12,843 nucleotides of DNA, from NCBI GenBank assembly GCA_025455285.1, contig JALOMU010000014.1:1-12843 (forward strand). The letters are read 5' to 3'. This DNA comes from Flavihumibacter sp. GTDB lineage: Bacteria; Bacteroidota; Bacteroidia; Chitinophagales; Chitinophagaceae. Positions 12,356 to 12,843 of the stretch are shown piece by piece. The notes under the pieces are model-generated. The model searched no databases. It was not told where the DNA came from and worked only from the letters and a program-made list of their open reading frames with translations. The position numbers were made by a program, and so were the translations under genes. The number at the start of each line of letters is the position of its first letter. Within the stretch, counting starts at the first letter, position 1.

Positions 12356-12843
12356 ATGCTTCAGATTCAGCAGTTGGAGAAGACCTATAAAAATGCAGCA
12401 GAACCTTCTCTGCAGGGATTGTCATTACAGTTTTCCGATAAATGCATTGCAGGATTACTGGGTCCTAACGGTGCCGGCAAAACGACCACGATTTCTATCT
12501 TATGTGGCTTGGTAAAGGCAGATGCCGGAAAGGCTTTTCTGCTTGGCATGGATGTGGAAAAGGAAAGAGAAGCTATCAAAAGAAGAATAGGAGTGGTGCC
12601 TCAATCCATTGCGCTGTATCCCACACTAACCGCGATGGAAAACCTGCAATACATTGGCAGGTTATATGGATTGGGCAGTGCCTTACTTAAAGAACGAATC
12701 AATCAGTACCTGCAGATGTTCGGGTTGGAAAAAAGTGCGCATAAGGCGATCCGTTATTATTCCGGCGGCATGAAAAGAAGGGCAAATATCATTGCTTCTT
12801 TATTGCATGAGCCGGAATTGCTGATCCTGGATGAACCAACTGC
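12356..12843 (+). CDS. ABC transporter ATP-binding protein, N-terminal part (runs off window)
   Basis: The first 162 residues of an ABC ATPase, cut by the window end. It has Walker A GPNGAGKT at 36-43, the Q-loop Gln83 in GVVPQ, the ABC signature YSGGMKRR at 135-142, and Walker B LLILDEP at 155-161. The short Gly-Gly-Met signature and compact N-terminus are typical of ABC-2 exporters of the DrrA/NodI type. The start ATG lies 5 bases after the stop of the BtrH-like gene, so it belongs to the same operon. Export of the pigment or its precursors to the outer membrane is a reasonable guess from context; a permease would be expected just downstream. Confidence 0.93.
   Translation, partial: MLQIQQLEKTYKNAAEPSLQGLSLQFSDKCIAGLLGPNGAGKTTTISILCGLVKADAGKAFLLGMDVEKEREAIKRRIGVVPQSIALYPTLTAMENLQYIGRLYGLGSALLKERINQYLQMFGLEKSAHKAIRYYSGGMKRRANIIASLLHEPELLILDEPT

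Overview
The window looks like a chromosomal segment of a Bacteroidota bacterium, most likely order Chitinophagales (family Chitinophagaceae). This rests on the protein flavour of EF-Tu, NusG and the ribosomal proteins, on TAnnTTTG-type -7 promoter boxes typical of Bacteroidota, on the absence of strong Shine-Dalgarno sequences, and on a dialkylresorcinol/flexirubin-type gene cluster. The family assignment is inference from memory, not a search.

Left half (1-6266), housekeeping, all on the plus strand. It starts with the C-terminal part of a XerC/D-type tyrosine recombinase, then hpf (ribosome hibernation factor) and its terminator. A promoter then leads into tRNA-Thr(TGT), tRNA-Tyr(GTA), tRNA-Gly(TCC), tRNA-Thr(GGT) and tuf. 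After a strong terminator come tRNA-Trp, secE and nusG, another terminator, a clear promoter, and rplK-rplA-rplJ-rplL. The order tRNA-Thr-Tyr-Gly-Thr-tuf-secE-nusG-rplKAJL is the same as in Escherichia coli, apart from the inserted tRNA-Trp. rplL ends at a perfect bidirectional terminator. rpoB, which usually follows, is not there.

Right half (6268-12843), specialised metabolism. A divergent pair of operons fires outward from about 8786-8856. The minus-strand operon encodes an acyl carrier protein, a FabF-type ketosynthase with an intact Cys-His-His triad, and a second ketosynthase-like protein that has lost all three catalytic residues (chain-length-factor type). The plus-strand operon encodes a DarA-like protein, a DarB-like type III ketosynthase, a small protein with an XRE-like C-terminal half, a BtrH-N-type cysteine acyltransferase candidate, and the start of an ABC transporter ATPase that runs off the window. 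Together these suggest one end of a flexirubin-type (aryl polyene ester of a dialkylresorcinol) pigment cluster: ACP, KS and CLF build a polyene chain, DarA and DarB make the dialkylresorcinol, and the acyltransferase and transporter may join and export the parts.

The most surprising observation is that the DarB-like protein seems to lack, in frame, the segment that normally carries the catalytic histidine of KAS III enzymes. Others worth a look are the missing rpoBC junction, a candidate L1-binding hairpin in the rplK leader, three consecutive hairpins between tRNA-Tyr and tRNA-Gly, and the XRE-like protein embedded in the dar operon.
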